Source: Pontibacter chinhatensis (GTDB taxonomy: Bacteria > Bacteroidota > Bacteroidia > Cytophagales > Hymenobacteraceae). From it: DNA of 64,000 nt. Numbering within the stretch: position 1 is the stretch's first letter; the number at the start of each line of letters is the position of its first letter. Shown piece after piece: positions 9,985 to 20,162 of the stretch. The position numbers and the translations under genes were made by a program. The stretch lies in contig NZ_FOOT01000002.1 of assembly GCF_900113285.1 (NCBI RefSeq), positions 892,673 to 956,672 on the forward strand, given 5' to 3'. The notes below the pieces were generated by a model, which ran no database searches, was not told the origin of the DNA, and saw nothing but the letters and a program-made list of their open reading frames with translations.

Positions 9985-10025
9985 AAAAAGCCCTTGCCTT
10001 TTAAAGTATAAGGCAAGGGCTTTTT
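9985..10025. terminator. bidirectional terminator between convergent genes
   Basis: A 16-bp perfect stem AAAAAGCCCTTGCCTT (9985-10000) with its complement (10010-10025) has A and T runs on both sides. It can therefore end both the plus-strand lipoprotein gene and the minus-strand peptidase gene. The loop together with its edge contains AAAGTATA. Confidence 0.9.
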
Positions 10026-10080
10026 GTAAGGTCAAAGTATAAGCCGGCTAGTCGTTACACGTTATTCATCGTCGAGTTTT

Positions 10081-10128
10081 CTCAACTCTCTAACTCCTCA
10101 ACTCTTTAACTCTAAAACTCTCTCTATT
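10081..10128. repeat. tandem 8-bp repeat
   Basis: Six consecutive octamers with the general form nnnAACTC: CTCAACTC, TCTAACTC, CTCAACTC, TTTAACTC, TAAAACTC and a degenerate TCTCTATT. The array runs into the stop codon of the minus-strand M28 gene. Confidence 0.7.
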
Positions 10129-11143
10129 CATTATACAGCACGTGCAACACGGTCTGGCCAACGGCTTTCAGAGTGTTTTTGCTGATGTTGTCCATCGTGT
10201 CGGTGTGGCGGTGGTGGTACGGACCAAAGATATCGCCGCTGCCGGCGTTCGGGTTCAGCTCCACGATGTCGATCATCCGAATTTTGCCGATGGTGTTGAC
10301 ATAGTAGTGGTCATCGGTAATAGCCGGGGCGTTCTGGTACTTAAAGTAATCCGAGTAACCGAGCCTGTTTCCGGCCTTCCATACTTTGTTCACCACCTCG
10401 TTGGCAAACTGCCTGGAGTATCCCTCGCGCGGGAAGCGGGCGTTCTCTGCCCCCACCATGTCCAGCAGGATGCCGAACTTGGCGCGGTAGTTGGCCACAT
10501 GCTTGTTCTTGCTCCAGTACTGCGAGCCCAGGCACCAGGAGTCCTGCACGTACGGCATCGGGCTGTCGTCGGGCTGACCGTAGTCCTCCCCGTCGAAGAA
10601 GATCAGATCCACGCCCACATCGGGCTTTTGCTGGGCCTGCTGCAGGGTACGGGCGATTTCCAGCAGCACCCCTACCCCACTGCCTCCGTCGTTGGCTCCC
10701 TCTATGGGCTTGTCGGTATTGGTATCGTCCTTGTCGGCTACGGGGCGGGTATCCCAGTGGGCGGCCAACAGAATGCGGTTGGCGGCACCAGGGTTATAGG
10801 AGGCGATGATGTTGCGCAGGTTCAGCACGGTGCCGTCGTAGGCCTTCATCTGGAACTTCTGCTCCTGCACCTGGGCGCCGTACTCTTTCAGTCTGGCCAC
10901 AATCCACTCGCCGGTTTGGTAGTGCGCCGCAGTGTTGGGCACACGGGGCCCGAAAGCCACCTGCTTGGCCACAAAGGCATAAGCCGAGTCAGCGTTAAAG
11001 TCAGGTGCCTGCACCATGGCGGCAGTTTCTTCCTCTTCCACCGCTGCCACCTGTCCCGTGCTTCCCTTCTCAGAAGAGTCGCAGCCGGTCAGGCAAAGGG
11101 TTCCGCAAAGCAACAGTGCCAGCATGTTCCGTTTATTCTTCAT
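10124..11143 (-). CDS. M28-family zinc peptidase / glutaminyl cyclase-like lipoprotein
   Basis: The 339-residue protein begins with a signal peptide and lipobox (LCLTGCDSS), so it is an envelope lipoprotein. The rest is an M28 aminopeptidase-fold domain with co-catalytic zinc ligands. These are His in AAHWDTRP, Asp in EGANDGGSG, the acidic pair in FFDGEDYG, Asp in LLDMVG and the late His in [10 protein letters not shown]. The pattern with FFDGEDYG and a late HTD resembles bacterial and animal glutaminyl-peptide cyclotransferases more than typical aminopeptidases, so it may form N-terminal pyroglutamate. That assignment is inference. Its start overlaps the end of cysS by 11 bp on the same strand, which suggests translational coupling. 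Confidence 0.8.
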   Translation of the reverse strand: MKNKRNMLALLLCGTLCLTGCDSSEKGSTGQVAAVEEEETAAMVQAPDFNADSAYAFVAKQVAFGPRVPNTAAHYQTGEWIVARLKEYGAQVQEQKFQMKAYDGTVLNLRNIIASYNPGAANRILLAAHWDTRPVADKDDTNTDKPIEGANDGGSGVGVLLEIARTLQQAQQKPDVGVDLIFFDGEDYGQPDDSPMPYVQDSWCLGSQYWSKNKHVANYRAKFGILLDMVGAENARFPREGYSRQFANEVVNKVWKAGNRLGYSDYFKYQNAPAITDDHYYVNTIGKIRMIDIVELNPNAGSGDIFGPYHHRHTDTMDNISKNTLKAVGQTVLHVLYNE

Positions 11144-12629
11144 AAGCCCAGTCTATTCCTGTTTTCATGTCCTTGATTACGATGCCGTGTTGCTTGAGCT
11201 CCGCCCGGATGGCATCTACCTTGTCGTAGGCTTTCTGCTCCTTGGCCTCTTTGTAGAACGAGAGCACCAGGTTCAGCACCTCCTCTATGTCGCCTACCGA
11301 TTCCTCTTTCAGCCCCAGCACATCCAGCACCAGCTCCTGGTACGTGTCGCGCATCAAATCGAAGGTGCCTCTGGAGAGTTGCCCCATGTTGATCTGGCCT
11401 AAGTACAGGCTGTTGATCTTTTTAAGCAGGTTAAACAGCGCTGCTATGGTTCTAGCGGTGTTCAAGTCGTCGTTCAGGCCGCGGAAGCACTCCTGCGCCA
11501 GCTTCTGCAGCTCCTCGTTCAGCTTCTCGTCCGGCACTGTCTCGGCGGTTTCTTCTGTATACTCCAACTTCTTGAGCACGCGCAGGCCGTTCATGAGCTT
11601 GGTGTAGCCCTTGCGCGCCGCCTGCAGCGCTTCGTTGCTGAAATCCAGCGTGCTGCGGTAGTGCGCCTGAAGTATAAAGAAGCGGATGGTCATGGGCGTG
11701 TAGGCCTGCTCCAGCATCGCGTGGTTGCCGCTGAAGAGCTCGCTCAGGTTGATAAAGTTGCCCAGCGACTTGCCCATCTTCTGCCCGTTCACCGTGATCA
11801 TGTTGTTGTGGATCCAGTACTTGGCGGCGTCGGTGTGGCTGTGGCTGGCCTGGCTCTGCGCAATCTCGCACTCGTGGTGCGGGAACATCAGGTCCAGTCC
11901 GCCCCCATGGATATCGAAGGTGGTACCAAGGTACTTGCGGCTCATGGCCGAGCACTCCAGGTGCCAGCCCGGGAAGCCCTCGCTCCACGGCGAAGGCCAG
12001 CGCATGATGTGCGTCGGAGAGGCCTTCTTCCAAAGGGCAAAATCCAGTGGGGAGCGCTTCTCGCTCTGCCCCTCGGTGTCGCGGGTGTTGGCCATCAGAT
12101 CCTCAATCACACGGCCCGATAGCTTGCCATACTTGTGCTCCTTGTTGTAAGAAGTCACGTCGAAGTATACCGAGCCGTTTACCTCATAGGCGTAGCCGTT
12201 GTCGAGTATCTCCTGTATCATCTGCACCTGCTCGATGATGTGGCCGGAGGCACGCGGCTCAATGTCGGGCTGCAGCATGTTGAGCTTGTCCATCTCCTGG
12301 TGGTAGATGTTGGTATAGTGCTGCACTACCTCCATCGGCTCCAGGTGCTCGAGCTTGGCCTTCTTCTGAATTTTGTCCTCCCCTTCGTCAGCGTCGTTCT
12401 CCAGGTGGCCCACATCAGTGATGTTGCGCACGTAGCGCACTTTATACCCCTGGTACTTCAGGTAGCGGTACAGCACATCGAAGGTAACGGCGCTGCGGGC
12501 ATGGCCCAGGTGGGGCTCCCCGTAAACCGTCGGCCCGCACACATACATCCCCACAAACGGGGCGTGCAGCGGCTCAAACTCCTCTTTCTTTCGCGTAAGC
12601 GTATTATACAGGTTCAGTTTCTGTTGCAT
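11133..12629 (-). CDS. cysS: cysteinyl-tRNA synthetase
   Basis: CysS charges tRNA-Cys with cysteine. The 498-residue protein is a class I synthetase: the HIGH-type motif is HLGHARS, directly after CGPTVYGEP, and the KMSKS-type motif is KMGKSLGN. Zinc ligands are visible in [13 protein letters not shown] and the HHEC segment. The C-terminal anticodon-binding region ends in [12 protein letters not shown] chose the ATG at 12629 (MQQKLNLYN), which matches the family N-terminus; an upstream in-frame start at 12656 would add nine unlikely residues. Its 3' end overlaps the M28 lipoprotein gene. The gene product is essential and the sequence shows no defects. Confidence 0.95.
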   Translation of the reverse strand: MQQKLNLYNTLTRKKEEFEPLHAPFVGMYVCGPTVYGEPHLGHARSAVTFDVLYRYLKYQGYKVRYVRNITDVGHLENDADEGEDKIQKKAKLEHLEPMEVVQHYTNIYHQEMDKLNMLQPDIEPRASGHIIEQVQMIQEILDNGYAYEVNGSVYFDVTSYNKEHKYGKLSGRVIEDLMANTRDTEGQSEKRSPLDFALWKKASPTHIMRWPSPWSEGFPGWHLECSAMSRKYLGTTFDIHGGGLDLMFPHHECEIAQSQASHSHTDAAKYWIHNNMITVNGQKMGKSLGNFINLSELFSGNHAMLEQAYTPMTIRFFILQAHYRSTLDFSNEALQAARKGYTKLMNGLRVLKKLEYTEETAETVPDEKLNEELQKLAQECFRGLNDDLNTARTIAALFNLLKKINSLYLGQINMGQLSRGTFDLMRDTYQELVLDVLGLKEESVGDIEEVLNLVLSFYKEAKEQKAYDKVDAIRAELKQHGIVIKDMKTGIDWAYEE

Positions 12630-12736
12630 AGTTCTATAAGTATAGGCTCCCCTCAAGGGGCCGTACTTTATCAGGTACCGGCGCTATGGCCGATGGTGGT
12701 CCAAAATTACGAAATATTGCGCACCTTCTCCTAACG

Positions 12737-13870
12737 CTATTCCTCGCTCTTTGGCTTCAGTACGTAGGTGGCTGAGATGGGGAAGTGGTCGGAAAGCCCC
12801 ATCTCGTAGTGCGTTTGGAAATTGTAAGCCTCCAGGCCCTGGCTGTAAAACTGGTTATCGATGCGCAGGAACGGGATCAGGCCGTTGTACGTGGCGCCCA
12901 CGCCATTGCCAGCCTTTTCGTGGGAGTTCTGCAAAGCCTTTGCCAGCTCGTTGTAAGTATAGCTGAAGGGGATGTCGTTAAAGTCGCCGCACACAATGGC
13001 CGGATAAGGCGAGGCCTGCACATGCTCCAGCAGCTCCTGCACCTGCGCTGCCCGTGAGATGAAGCCACTCCGCAGGCGGCGCGCCAGGTTGCGGCTCTCC
13101 TTCTTAAAGCTCTCCTCGTTGCCGATGGCGGAATAAGTGTTCTCAATATCCTCCGCCTTAATGCTCATCGACTGCAGGTGCACGGCATACACCCTAACGG
13201 TATCGCCGTTCACGTTGATGTCAGCCCAGGCAGCTCGATTGGCACTGCGCTGGTGTGTATTGTCAAAGCGGATGGTGCCCCCCTCCACAATGGGGTACTT
13301 CGAGAAAATCACGATGCCTAAATCTGCCTTGACGCGATCCCCTACCGAGGTAGAGGCGAACTTATACCTGCCGTAACGCTCGCCGATGCGCTTGAAGTTG
13401 TTATACTCGATGGAGTTGACGCGGCTGTAGAACTCCTGCAGGCAAAACACATCGGCCGGGTGCTGGGCCACCCAATCTATCATGTCGGTGGATACCTGCG
13501 GCACGCCCTTCACAATCTTGTCGTAGGCGTTAAACACGTGCACGTTAAAGCTCATCACCTGCAGCGTCTTGGCGCCCTCGGGCACGTCCTTACCAAAGTT
13601 AATGGCCACCAGGCGGGCATAGTAATTCCAGCCAAGTATAAAGGCCGACAGCGGCAGCACCAGCAGCCAGGAGCGGCGCAGCACCCAGTAGATCAGGAAC
13701 AGGAAGTTGAGCACCAGCGCCCCCGGGAGCGAAAAAGCCACAAAGCCGGCCGGCCAAAACGTGCTGGGCGGCACCTGCAGGCACAGCACACCCACCAGCA
13801 TCCAGAGCACGACGAGGGTGTTAAGGGTGAGCCATACCCGCCTGCGTATATTTTTAAATGTTCCCGCCAC
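12737..13870 (-). CDS. membrane-anchored endonuclease/exonuclease/phosphatase family protein
   Basis: The 377-residue protein starts with three hydrophobic segments (about residues 12-34, 40-63 and 67-85) and continues with an endonuclease/exonuclease/phosphatase (EEP, DNase I-like) domain. The metal and catalytic motifs are present: MSFNVHVFN (Asn), CLQEFYSR (Glu), CGDFNDIPFS (Asp/Asn) and LSDHFPISATY (Asp-His). Multi-span EEP proteins are common in Bacteroidota, but their substrates (phosphoesters, lipids or nucleic acids) are generally unknown. The domain should lie outside the cytoplasmic membrane if the three-helix anchor starts inside, which is inference. It lies about 100 bp upstream of cysS on the same strand, with a short CCCC/GGGG hairpin between. 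Confidence 0.8.
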   Translation of the reverse strand: MAGTFKNIRRRVWLTLNTLVVLWMLVGVLCLQVPPSTFWPAGFVAFSLPGALVLNFLFLIYWVLRRSWLLVLPLSAFILGWNYYARLVAINFGKDVPEGAKTLQVMSFNVHVFNAYDKIVKGVPQVSTDMIDWVAQHPADVFCLQEFYSRVNSIEYNNFKRIGERYGRYKFASTSVGDRVKADLGIVIFSKYPIVEGGTIRFDNTHQRSANRAAWADINVNGDTVRVYAVHLQSMSIKAEDIENTYSAIGNEESFKKESRNLARRLRSGFISRAAQVQELLEHVQASPYPAIVCGDFNDIPFSYTYNELAKALQNSHEKAGNGVGATYNGLIPFLRIDNQFYSQGLEAYNFQTHYEMGLSDHFPISATYVLKPKSEE

Positions 13871-14273
13871 AAGAGCAAACTTACAAATTCTGCGATTATG
13901 TATTCCTAGCCGCCCAACAGAATATCTGTATACTGTGCTAAACGGCCGCGACTGCCCTACCTACATGCCGGTACTCAGGACACAAGCATGAGCTCTGCCG
14001 CGCGCTTTCAGCCTGCGGGAGCCCTGCTTATACTTTCGCCAGCCGGAAGCGGGCCTCATGCAAAGCCATGAACTGGAAGCGCGCGGCAGGAAACCCCTGA
14101 GCACGGCCCAAAACTATACTTCTTCAGCAAGCGAACTAAAAGCGTACCTGCAAGTGTTTTGCAAGAAGGTCAGGTCTACGGCACATGCCGGGTACCGGAT
14201 GCCAACACCAACCCTTATTGCCCCTGATGCGCGGCAATAATTTGCCTGGGAGATATCATCCCTACATAATTTG

Positions 14274-14304
14274 TTGTGTATATAATGAATTTGTAGTAAA
14301 TTTG
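14274..14304 (+). promoter_or_regulatory. candidate Bacteroidota promoter for rimP-nusA-infB
   Basis: TTG at 14274-14276 and TAAATTTG at 14297-14304 are separated by 20 bp, which fits the primary sigma factor consensus of Bacteroidota (minus-33 TTG, minus-7 TAnnTTTG). It lies about 65 bp before the rimP start. Confidence 0.55.
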
Positions 14305-14326
14305 CAGTAATATTTCCAAGGAGCTG

Positions 14327-14345
14327 AGGGGACACGAAGTCCCCT
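14327..14345 (+). promoter_or_regulatory. hairpin in the rimP leader
   Basis: AGGGGAC (14327-14333) pairs with GTCCCCT (14339-14345) around the loop ACGAA, followed by CTTTATTT. It may be a leader attenuator or a transcript-stabilising structure. It is 23 bp upstream of the start codon. Confidence 0.4.
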
Positions 14346-14368
14346 TCTTTATTTCTTAACCGTTTGCA

Positions 14369-14842
14369 ATGGCACTTACCGCAAAGAACATAAGAGAGAT
14401 GGCCGAGGCGAGCCTGCCGGAGGGCGACCTGTTTATCGTTGACGTGGCGGTGTCGGACTCCCCGGCCCGGCCGAAGATCACGGTGCTGGCCGACGGCGAG
14501 CAGGGTATTACCATCGATCAGTGCGCCACCATCAGCCGCCGCATCAACGCCAAAATAGCCGAGGCCTATGGCGAGGAGCTGGCCTATGTGCTGGAGGTAA
14601 GCTCGCCTGGCGTGGATTTCCCGCTCACGCAGCCGCAGCAGTTTAAGCGCAACACGGGCCGTAGCCTGAAGGTGAAGCTGCAGGACGGAACCGAGAAAAC
14701 CGGCAAGCTGGAGGAAGTAACCGACACCGGGCTTAACCTGATGGAGGAAGTAAAACAAAAAGGAAAAAAGGTAACGTATGTGCCTGTACAGATACCCTTC
14801 GGGGACATTGTAAAAGCAAATGTTGTAATCTCATTTAAATGA
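14369..14842 (+). CDS. rimP: ribosome maturation factor RimP
   Basis: RimP binds the 30S subunit and helps its late maturation. The 157-residue protein has the family's two-domain layout. The N-terminal alpha/beta domain includes DLFIVDVAVSD, the segment GITIDQCATISRRI and the hallmark YVLEVSSPGVDFPLT. The C-terminal SH3-like barrel (about residues 90-157) ends in VPFGDIVKANVVISFK-type sequence. It is the first gene of a rimP-nusA-infB operon, seven bases before nusA, an arrangement conserved widely in bacteria. A candidate promoter and hairpin precede it. Confidence 0.93.
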   Translation: MALTAKNIREMAEASLPEGDLFIVDVAVSDSPARPKITVLADGEQGITIDQCATISRRINAKIAEAYGEELAYVLEVSSPGVDFPLTQPQQFKRNTGRSLKVKLQDGTEKTGKLEEVTDTGLNLMEEVKQKGKKVTYVPVQIPFGDIVKANVVISFK

Positions 14843-14849
14843 TAAGATA

Positions 14850-16103
14850 ATGAACAGTTCAGTCCTGATCGAGTCGTTCGCCGAATTTGCGAAATTCAAG
14901 AACATAGACCGCCCGACCATGATGCGCATCCTGGAAGATGTATTTCGCACCATGATCCGCAAGAAGTGGGGCACCGATGAGAACTTCGACATCATCCTCA
15001 ACGTGGAGAAGGGAGACCTGGAGATCTGGCGCAACCGCGAGATCGTGGACGACAACTCCGAGGATATCTGGGACCACGATAAAATTGCCTTGTCGGATGC
15101 ACGCAAGATTGAGCCGGACTTTGAAGTAGGCGAGGAAGTATCGGAGGAGGTGAAGCTGGAGGACTTTGGCCGCCGCGCCGTGCTGACTGCCCGCCAGACG
15201 CTGATCCAGCGTATCAAGGACATGGAGAAGGAACTGCTCTTCCAGAAGTATAAGGACCTGGTAGGTGAGATCATCTCCGGCGAAGTATACCAGGTGTGGA
15301 ACCGCGAGGTGCTGCTGCTGGACCAGGAGGAGAACGAACTGCTTATCCCTAAAATGGAGCAGATCCCGAAAGACCGTTACCGCAAAGGCGACGTAGTAAG
15401 AGCCGTGGTGCAGCGCGTGGAGATCGTGAACGGAAACCCGAAAATCATTCTTTCGCGTACCTCTCCTACCTTCCTGGAGCGCCTGTTCGAGAACGAGGTT
15501 CCGGAGATTTTCGATGGCCTGATCGCCATTAAGAAAATCGTACGTGAGCCAGGCGAGCGCGCCAAGGTAGCCGTAGAGTCGTTTGACGACCGCATTGACC
15601 CGGTAGGTGCCTGCGTGGGCATGAAGGGCTCCCGTATTCACAGCATCGTGCGCGAGCTGGAGAACGAGAACATCGACGTGATCAACTACACAGAGAACCT
15701 GGAGCTATACATTCAGCGTGCCCTTAGCCCGGCTAAGATCAGCAGCATGAAGATCGACGAGGAGAACAGACGCGTATCTGTGTTCCTGAAGCCAGACCAG
15801 GTATCCCTGGCTATCGGCAAGGGCGGTCAGAACATCAAGCTGGCCAGCCGCCTGGTGGACATGGAGATCGACGTGTTCCGTGAGTCGGAGACTTACGAGG
15901 AGGATATCAGCCTGGAGGAATTCTCTGACGAGATTGAGGATTGGGTGATTGCAGAACTCCGTCGCATTGGCTTAGACACCGCGAAGAGTGTGCTGGCCAT
16001 CACGAAGGAGGACCTGCTGCGCCGCACTGAGCTGGAGGAAGAAACCATCGACGATGTGCTCTCCATCCTCCGCGAAGAGTTGGAAGAAGAAGACAATCAA
16101 TAG
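14850..16103 (+). CDS. nusA: transcription termination/antitermination factor NusA
   Basis: NusA binds RNA polymerase and nascent RNA and modulates pausing, termination and antitermination. The 417-residue protein has the N-terminal polymerase-binding domain (about 1-125), an S1 domain (about 135-200, with SGEVYQVWNREVLL), and two KH domains (about 230-345, with GACVGMKGSRIHSI and LAIGKGGQNIKLA). A short acidic C-terminal helical segment follows. The extra C-terminal repeats of proteobacterial NusA are absent, as in other Bacteroidota. It is the second gene of the rimP operon. Two AAGTATA copies occur within the S1 region. Confidence 0.95.
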   Translation: MNSSVLIESFAEFAKFKNIDRPTMMRILEDVFRTMIRKKWGTDENFDIILNVEKGDLEIWRNREIVDDNSEDIWDHDKIALSDARKIEPDFEVGEEVSEEVKLEDFGRRAVLTARQTLIQRIKDMEKELLFQKYKDLVGEIISGEVYQVWNREVLLLDQEENELLIPKMEQIPKDRYRKGDVVRAVVQRVEIVNGNPKIILSRTSPTFLERLFENEVPEIFDGLIAIKKIVREPGERAKVAVESFDDRIDPVGACVGMKGSRIHSIVRELENENIDVINYTENLELYIQRALSPAKISSMKIDEENRRVSVFLKPDQVSLAIGKGGQNIKLASRLVDMEIDVFRESETYEEDISLEEFSDEIEDWVIAELRRIGLDTAKSVLAITKEDLLRRTELEEETIDDVLSILREELEEEDNQ

Positions 16104-16224
16104 TTGTGAGTTGTGCTCCGTTGCGCTAATTTTGAAACATACTTGGCCCGGGGCACATCTTATACCTTAGAAATAAGGCAACTATACTTTAAATACGAAT
16201 AACTTAGACAGCATATAGAACAAA

Positions 16225-19200
16225 ATGGCAGAAGAAAAAACAAGGAGGCTTAAACAGGTTGCGACTACTTTAAACATTGGTACATCCACCATTGTGGATT
16301 ACCTCTCTGCTAAAGGATTTGAGGTGGAAAACAAGCCTACCACCAAAATCACGGCAGAGCAGTTCGGTATGCTGGCTAAGGAGTTTGCTGCGTCCATGCA
16401 AGAGAAGCTGGAAGCAGAGGAAATCCATATTGGCAAAAAGCCGCAAACGAACCAGGTTGTTGAGTCGGAGCCTGCCCACGAGCCGAAGAAGCCAAGCGAG
16501 CCGGAGCAGGAGATCCTGATCAAGAACGCTAAAATGCCAGAGGCACCGGCAGCCCCTAAACAGGAGGAACCTGCTGCAGAACCTGCATCTAAACTTCCGG
16601 GTATAAAGGTGCTCGGCAAGATAGACCTGGATGCCAAGGGCAGACCTATACCAAAGCAACCAGAGCCAAAACCAGAGGCACCAAAGGCGGAGGAAAAACC
16701 AGCCCCTGTTCCAGTGCCGGAGGCACCTAAGGCTGAGGCGCCAGCCCAGCCAGTAGAAGAAGCCCCGAAACCGGAAGCCCCTGCTAAACAGCAGGAGCCA
16801 GTAGCCCCTGCCGCACCGGCCGCTGCTGCCCCTGAGGTGCCTGCCAAGCCTCAGCCAGAAGCGCCTGCGCCGCAGCCTGAGCCAGTTGCCGAAAAGCCGG
16901 CAGCCCCGGCGCCGGCGCCAGCACCTAAAGAGCCCGTAGCAGAGAAGGCGCCACAGCAACCGGCCGCACCTGCAGAGGCTAACAAAGGCACAGAAACAAA
17001 AGAAGATATAGAAACGATTACAGCAAAAGCAGACCAGTTAAAGGGTCTAACTGTACTTGGCAAGATTGAACTGCCAGTAGAGTCGCGCAGAAAAGGCGCC
17101 AAGCCTGTTGCCTCTTCCGATGACCGCAAGGGCAAGAAGAAGAAGCGCAAGCGCATTATGGTGGCTACCGAGGGTGGCCAGCAACCCGCAGCGGGGCAAG
17201 GTCAACACGGACCAGGACAGGGCCCGAACCGCCCTATTCAGCCTGCGCAGCAGCATGGTGGCCGACCAGACCACCGTGGCCCGCGCCCAGGAGGCCCTGG
17301 CAAGCCAGGCGGCAGGGGCAAGCCTGTCAGACCTGAGAAAACGGAGGTTTCCGATAAAGAAATCCAGGAGCAGATTAAAGCCACTCTTGCCAAACTGAGC
17401 GGTGGCAGAGGCCCAGGCGGAAACCGCGCCAAGTATCGCCGTGAGAAGCGTTCGGCCATTGCCGATGCCACGGAAGAGCGCCGTATGCAGGAGCAGGCGG
17501 AGTCCAAGACGCTGCGCGTAACCGAGTTCGTGTCAGCCAACGACCTGGCTGCCCTGATGGATGTGAGCGTAAACGACGTTATCAAGGTGTGTATGCAGCT
17601 GGGTATGTTCGTTTCGATTAACCAGCGTCTGGATGCGGAAGCGATTACCATCATTGCTGATGAGTTTGGCTACTCTGTAGAATTTATCACTACCGAGGAA
17701 GAGCAGGCCCTGGAGGAAATGGCGGAAGAAAACGAGGAGGATCTGGAAGAGCGTGCGCCAATCGTGACTATCATGGGTCACGTTGACCACGGTAAAACCT
17801 CCTTGCTTGACTACATCCGTAACGCGAACGTAACAGCTGGCGAAGCCGGCGGTATCACACAGCACATCGGTGCCTACAAGGTGAAAACCGAGAGTGGTAA
17901 AACCGTTACGTTCCTCGATACACCTGGTCACGAAGCCTTTACCGCGATGCGTGCCCGTGGTGCCAAGATTACGGATGTTGTTATTATTGTGGTAGCTGCC
18001 GACGACTCGGTGATGCCGCAGACAAAAGAAGCGATAAACCACGCGCAGGCGGCCGGCGTGCCGATTATTATTGCGCTGAACAAAATTGATAAGCCTACTG
18101 CCAACCCGGACAAAGTTCGTGAGGAGCTTGCCCAACTGAACATTCTGGTGGAAGAGTGGGGTGGTAAGTACCAGTCGCAGGAAGTATCCGCGAAAACTGG
18201 TTTAGGTATTCCAGACCTGTTGGAGAAAGTATTGCTGGAGGCTGAATTACTGGAGCTGAAGGCTAACCCGGACCGCCAGGCAGTAGGTACCGTAATCGAG
18301 GCCTCTCTTGACAAAGGTCGTGGTTACGTAGCTACGATGCTGGTGCAAACTGGAACGCTGCGAATAGGCGATGTGGTTCTGGCCGGCTCCCACTACGGTA
18401 GGGTGAAGGCGATGACTGACCACCGTGGCCGCAAAATGAAGGAGGCCGGCCCATCTACGCCGGTGCAGTTGCTAGGTCTGGACGGTGCGCCGCAGGCCGG
18501 TGACAAGTTCCTGGTGATGGACTCCGAGCGTGAGGCCCGCGAAATTGCCTCTAACCGTTCTCAGGTTCAGCGCGAGCAAAGCCTGCGTACCCGTAAGCAC
18601 ATCACGCTGGATGAGATTGGTCGTCGACTGGCCATCGGTACCTTTAAGGAACTGAACGTAATCGTGAAAGGTGACGTGGACGGCTCGGTAGAGGCCCTTT
18701 CGGACTCCTTGCTGAAGCTTTCTACGAACGAGGTGCAGGTAAACATCATCGGCAAAGGGGTGGGTGCCATCTCCGAGTCTGACGTGCTGCTTGCCTCGGC
18801 TTCGGATGCTATCATCATCGGCTTCCAGGTTCGTCCTTCGGCCAACGCCCGCAGGCTGGCAGAGCAGGAGCAAATTGACGTGCGCCTGTACTCTATCATC
18901 TACGACGCGATTAACGAGGTGAAGGATGCCATGGAAGGTATGCTTGCCCCTACCCTGAAGGAGGAAATCACTGGTAACGTAGAGGTACGTGAGGTGTTCC
19001 GCATCAGCAAGGTGGGTACTATCGCCGGCTGTATGGTGACAGACGGAACCATTCAGCGTAACGCGAAGGTGCGCCTGGTACGCGACGGCATCGTAGTACA
19101 CGATGGCGAGATACTGGCCCTGAAGCGCTTCAAAGACGACGTGGCTGAGGTAAGACAAGGCTACGAGTGCGGTATCAGCCTGAGAGGATACAACGACATT

Positions 19201-19257
19201 CAGGTGGGTGACGTGATTGAAGCCTACGTGGAGAAAGAAGTGAAGCGTACGCTGTAA
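16225..19257 (+). CDS. infB: translation initiation factor IF-2
   Basis: IF-2 is the GTPase that brings initiator tRNA to the ribosome. The 1010-residue protein has an N-terminal IF2_N domain (about 3-55). A long Pro/Ala/Glu-rich low-complexity linker follows (about 75-270), then a Gly/Arg/Pro-rich basic stretch (about 300-400) and a second IF2_N-like helical segment (about 430-490). The G domain starts near residue 515 with GHVDHGKTS (P-loop), DTPGHEAF and NKIDKP. Domains II, III and IV complete the C-terminus. It follows nusA by about 120 bp in the same operon. The gene contains no AAGTATA/TATACTT at all except where the motif overlaps the TAA stop. Confidence 0.95.
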   Translation: MAEEKTRRLKQVATTLNIGTSTIVDYLSAKGFEVENKPTTKITAEQFGMLAKEFAASMQEKLEAEEIHIGKKPQTNQVVESEPAHEPKKPSEPEQEILIKNAKMPEAPAAPKQEEPAAEPASKLPGIKVLGKIDLDAKGRPIPKQPEPKPEAPKAEEKPAPVPVPEAPKAEAPAQPVEEAPKPEAPAKQQEPVAPAAPAAAAPEVPAKPQPEAPAPQPEPVAEKPAAPAPAPAPKEPVAEKAPQQPAAPAEANKGTETKEDIETITAKADQLKGLTVLGKIELPVESRRKGAKPVASSDDRKGKKKKRKRIMVATEGGQQPAAGQGQHGPGQGPNRPIQPAQQHGGRPDHRGPRPGGPGKPGGRGKPVRPEKTEVSDKEIQEQIKATLAKLSGGRGPGGNRAKYRREKRSAIADATEERRMQEQAESKTLRVTEFVSANDLAALMDVSVNDVIKVCMQLGMFVSINQRLDAEAITIIADEFGYSVEFITTEEEQALEEMAEENEEDLEERAPIVTIMGHVDHGKTSLLDYIRNANVTAGEAGGITQHIGAYKVKTESGKTVTFLDTPGHEAFTAMRARGAKITDVVIIVVAADDSVMPQTKEAINHAQAAGVPIIIALNKIDKPTANPDKVREELAQLNILVEEWGGKYQSQEVSAKTGLGIPDLLEKVLLEAELLELKANPDRQAVGTVIEASLDKGRGYVATMLVQTGTLRIGDVVLAGSHYGRVKAMTDHRGRKMKEAGPSTPVQLLGLDGAPQAGDKFLVMDSEREAREIASNRSQVQREQSLRTRKHITLDEIGRRLAIGTFKELNVIVKGDVDGSVEALSDSLLKLSTNEVQVNIIGKGVGAISESDVLLASASDAIIIGFQVRPSANARRLAEQEQIDVRLYSIIYDAINEVKDAMEGMLAPTLKEEITGNVEVREVFRISKVGTIAGCMVTDGTIQRNAKVRLVRDGIVVHDGEILALKRFKDDVAEVRQGYECGISLRGYNDIQVGDVIEAYVEKEVKRTL

Positions 19258-19280
19258 GTATAGCAGCGTTTTTAAGCATA

Positions 19281-19320
19281 AAAACAGCCCCGGCAACCTG
19301 ATGGTAGCCGGGGCTGTTTT
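19281..19320 (+). terminator. intrinsic terminator of the rimP-nusA-infB operon
   Basis: A 14-bp perfect stem AAAACAGCCCCGGC (19281-19294) with its complement (19307-19320), ending in TTTT, 24 bp after the infB stop. Confidence 0.9.
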
Positions 19321-19719
19321 GCTTTTAGGCCAAAGTACAGAACTCATCCATACTCTACAACTTTCCCTAAAAGAAGTATCGCTATTGCAATGACGTGCAC
19401 TGCCGGAAAAGTGCCTGTTAGGATACGCAGCAAGTATAAAAGTATGAGTGGAAGTATAAAGTATAACAAGGCAGTTGATGGTATAGCTGAACTTTATACT
19501 TTATGGAGCAAGAGATGTGAGTTATACTTCCCCAGCATTTGCAACTTTCTACCCTCACTGCAGGAAACACCTTATTATACTTTGCAGGGGTAGCTGGTTG
19601 TATACTTTACAGGGTTAGAACGAAGAGTTCTAAAGTAGAGCAATCAGCGTTAAATGAGAAAGGGCCGCCCTGTGAGGCAGCCCTTTTATACTTATACTTG
19701 CTGTGTACCTTTTACGGTA
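19321..19719. other. intergenic region rich in AAGTATA/TATACTT
   Basis: The spacer between the infB terminator and the convergent small gene holds nine copies of AAGTATA/TATACTT in about 330 bp (19430-19700), several adjacent to each other. A hairpin at 19659-19686 (AAAGGGC with GCCCTTT, inner GCC/GGC) may terminate the minus-strand gene. No coding sequence or RNA gene was recognised. Confidence 0.55.
19659..19686 (-). terminator. probable terminator of the small secreted protein gene
   Basis: AAAGGGC (19659-19665) pairs with GCCCTTT (19680-19686), with GCC/GGC inside after one mismatch. The U-tract on the minus strand is weak. Two TATACTT copies follow on the plus strand. Confidence 0.55.
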
Positions 19720-20070
19720 TTAATTGCTTGGTCCTTTCAACAAGCCCATGCGCTTGAGCCTGTTTCTGTCCTGCTTGCGCTTTTTCATCATCTTGTCTTC
19801 TTTCTTCAAGATGGCCTTCATGCGCTTGCTGTTGGCGATTTTTCGCTTCGCAAAGCTTGAGCGGGTGTCGGTTTCGTAGGTATTGTAGCGTGTATCCAGG
19901 CCACTGGCGCGGCGGCCAACGGCATCCGTGGAGGCACCCTTGGTTTCGGCCTTGGCAGTACCCCAATATTCGTCTTTCCCGCTGTCACTGCTCAGGGATG
20001 ATTGCGCTTTGGACTCCGACGCGAAAAGTACAAATCCAAGGATAAACAGCAAAGGGATTAGTTTCTTCAT
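19720..20070 (-). CDS. small secreted basic protein of unknown function
   Basis: I do not recognise this 116-residue protein. It has a clear signal peptide (MKKLIPLLFILGFVLFA, cleavage probably after SKA). The mature part is short and hydrophilic, with an acidic/serine beginning and a strongly basic C-terminal half (KRKIANSKRMKAIL and KKRKQDRNRLKRMG), likely helical. It is probably periplasmic or surface-exposed and could bind nucleic acid, peptidoglycan or another acidic partner, but this is speculation. It is convergent with infB and stands alone. Confidence 0.6.
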   Translation of the reverse strand: MKKLIPLLFILGFVLFASESKAQSSLSSDSGKDEYWGTAKAETKGASTDAVGRRASGLDTRYNTYETDTRSSFAKRKIANSKRMKAILKKEDKMMKKRKQDRNRLKRMGLLKGPSN

Positions 20071-20162
20071 AACAGCTTGCTAATGTTCTGTGTATACAAC
20101 GTAAACACTGCCTAAAAGTATACAATTTCAGTTAAACGTATAGCTGTAAAAGAAAATTCCGT

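Larger units (their letters stand above)
13871..14368. other. intergenic region upstream of rimP
   Basis: The 498-bp divergent spacer holds two TATACTT copies (14030 and 14115 region), the rimP promoter and a leader hairpin, listed separately. Otherwise I see nothing in it: small open frames here have no protein-like features, and no tRNA or known riboswitch pattern was noticed. Confidence 0.5.
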
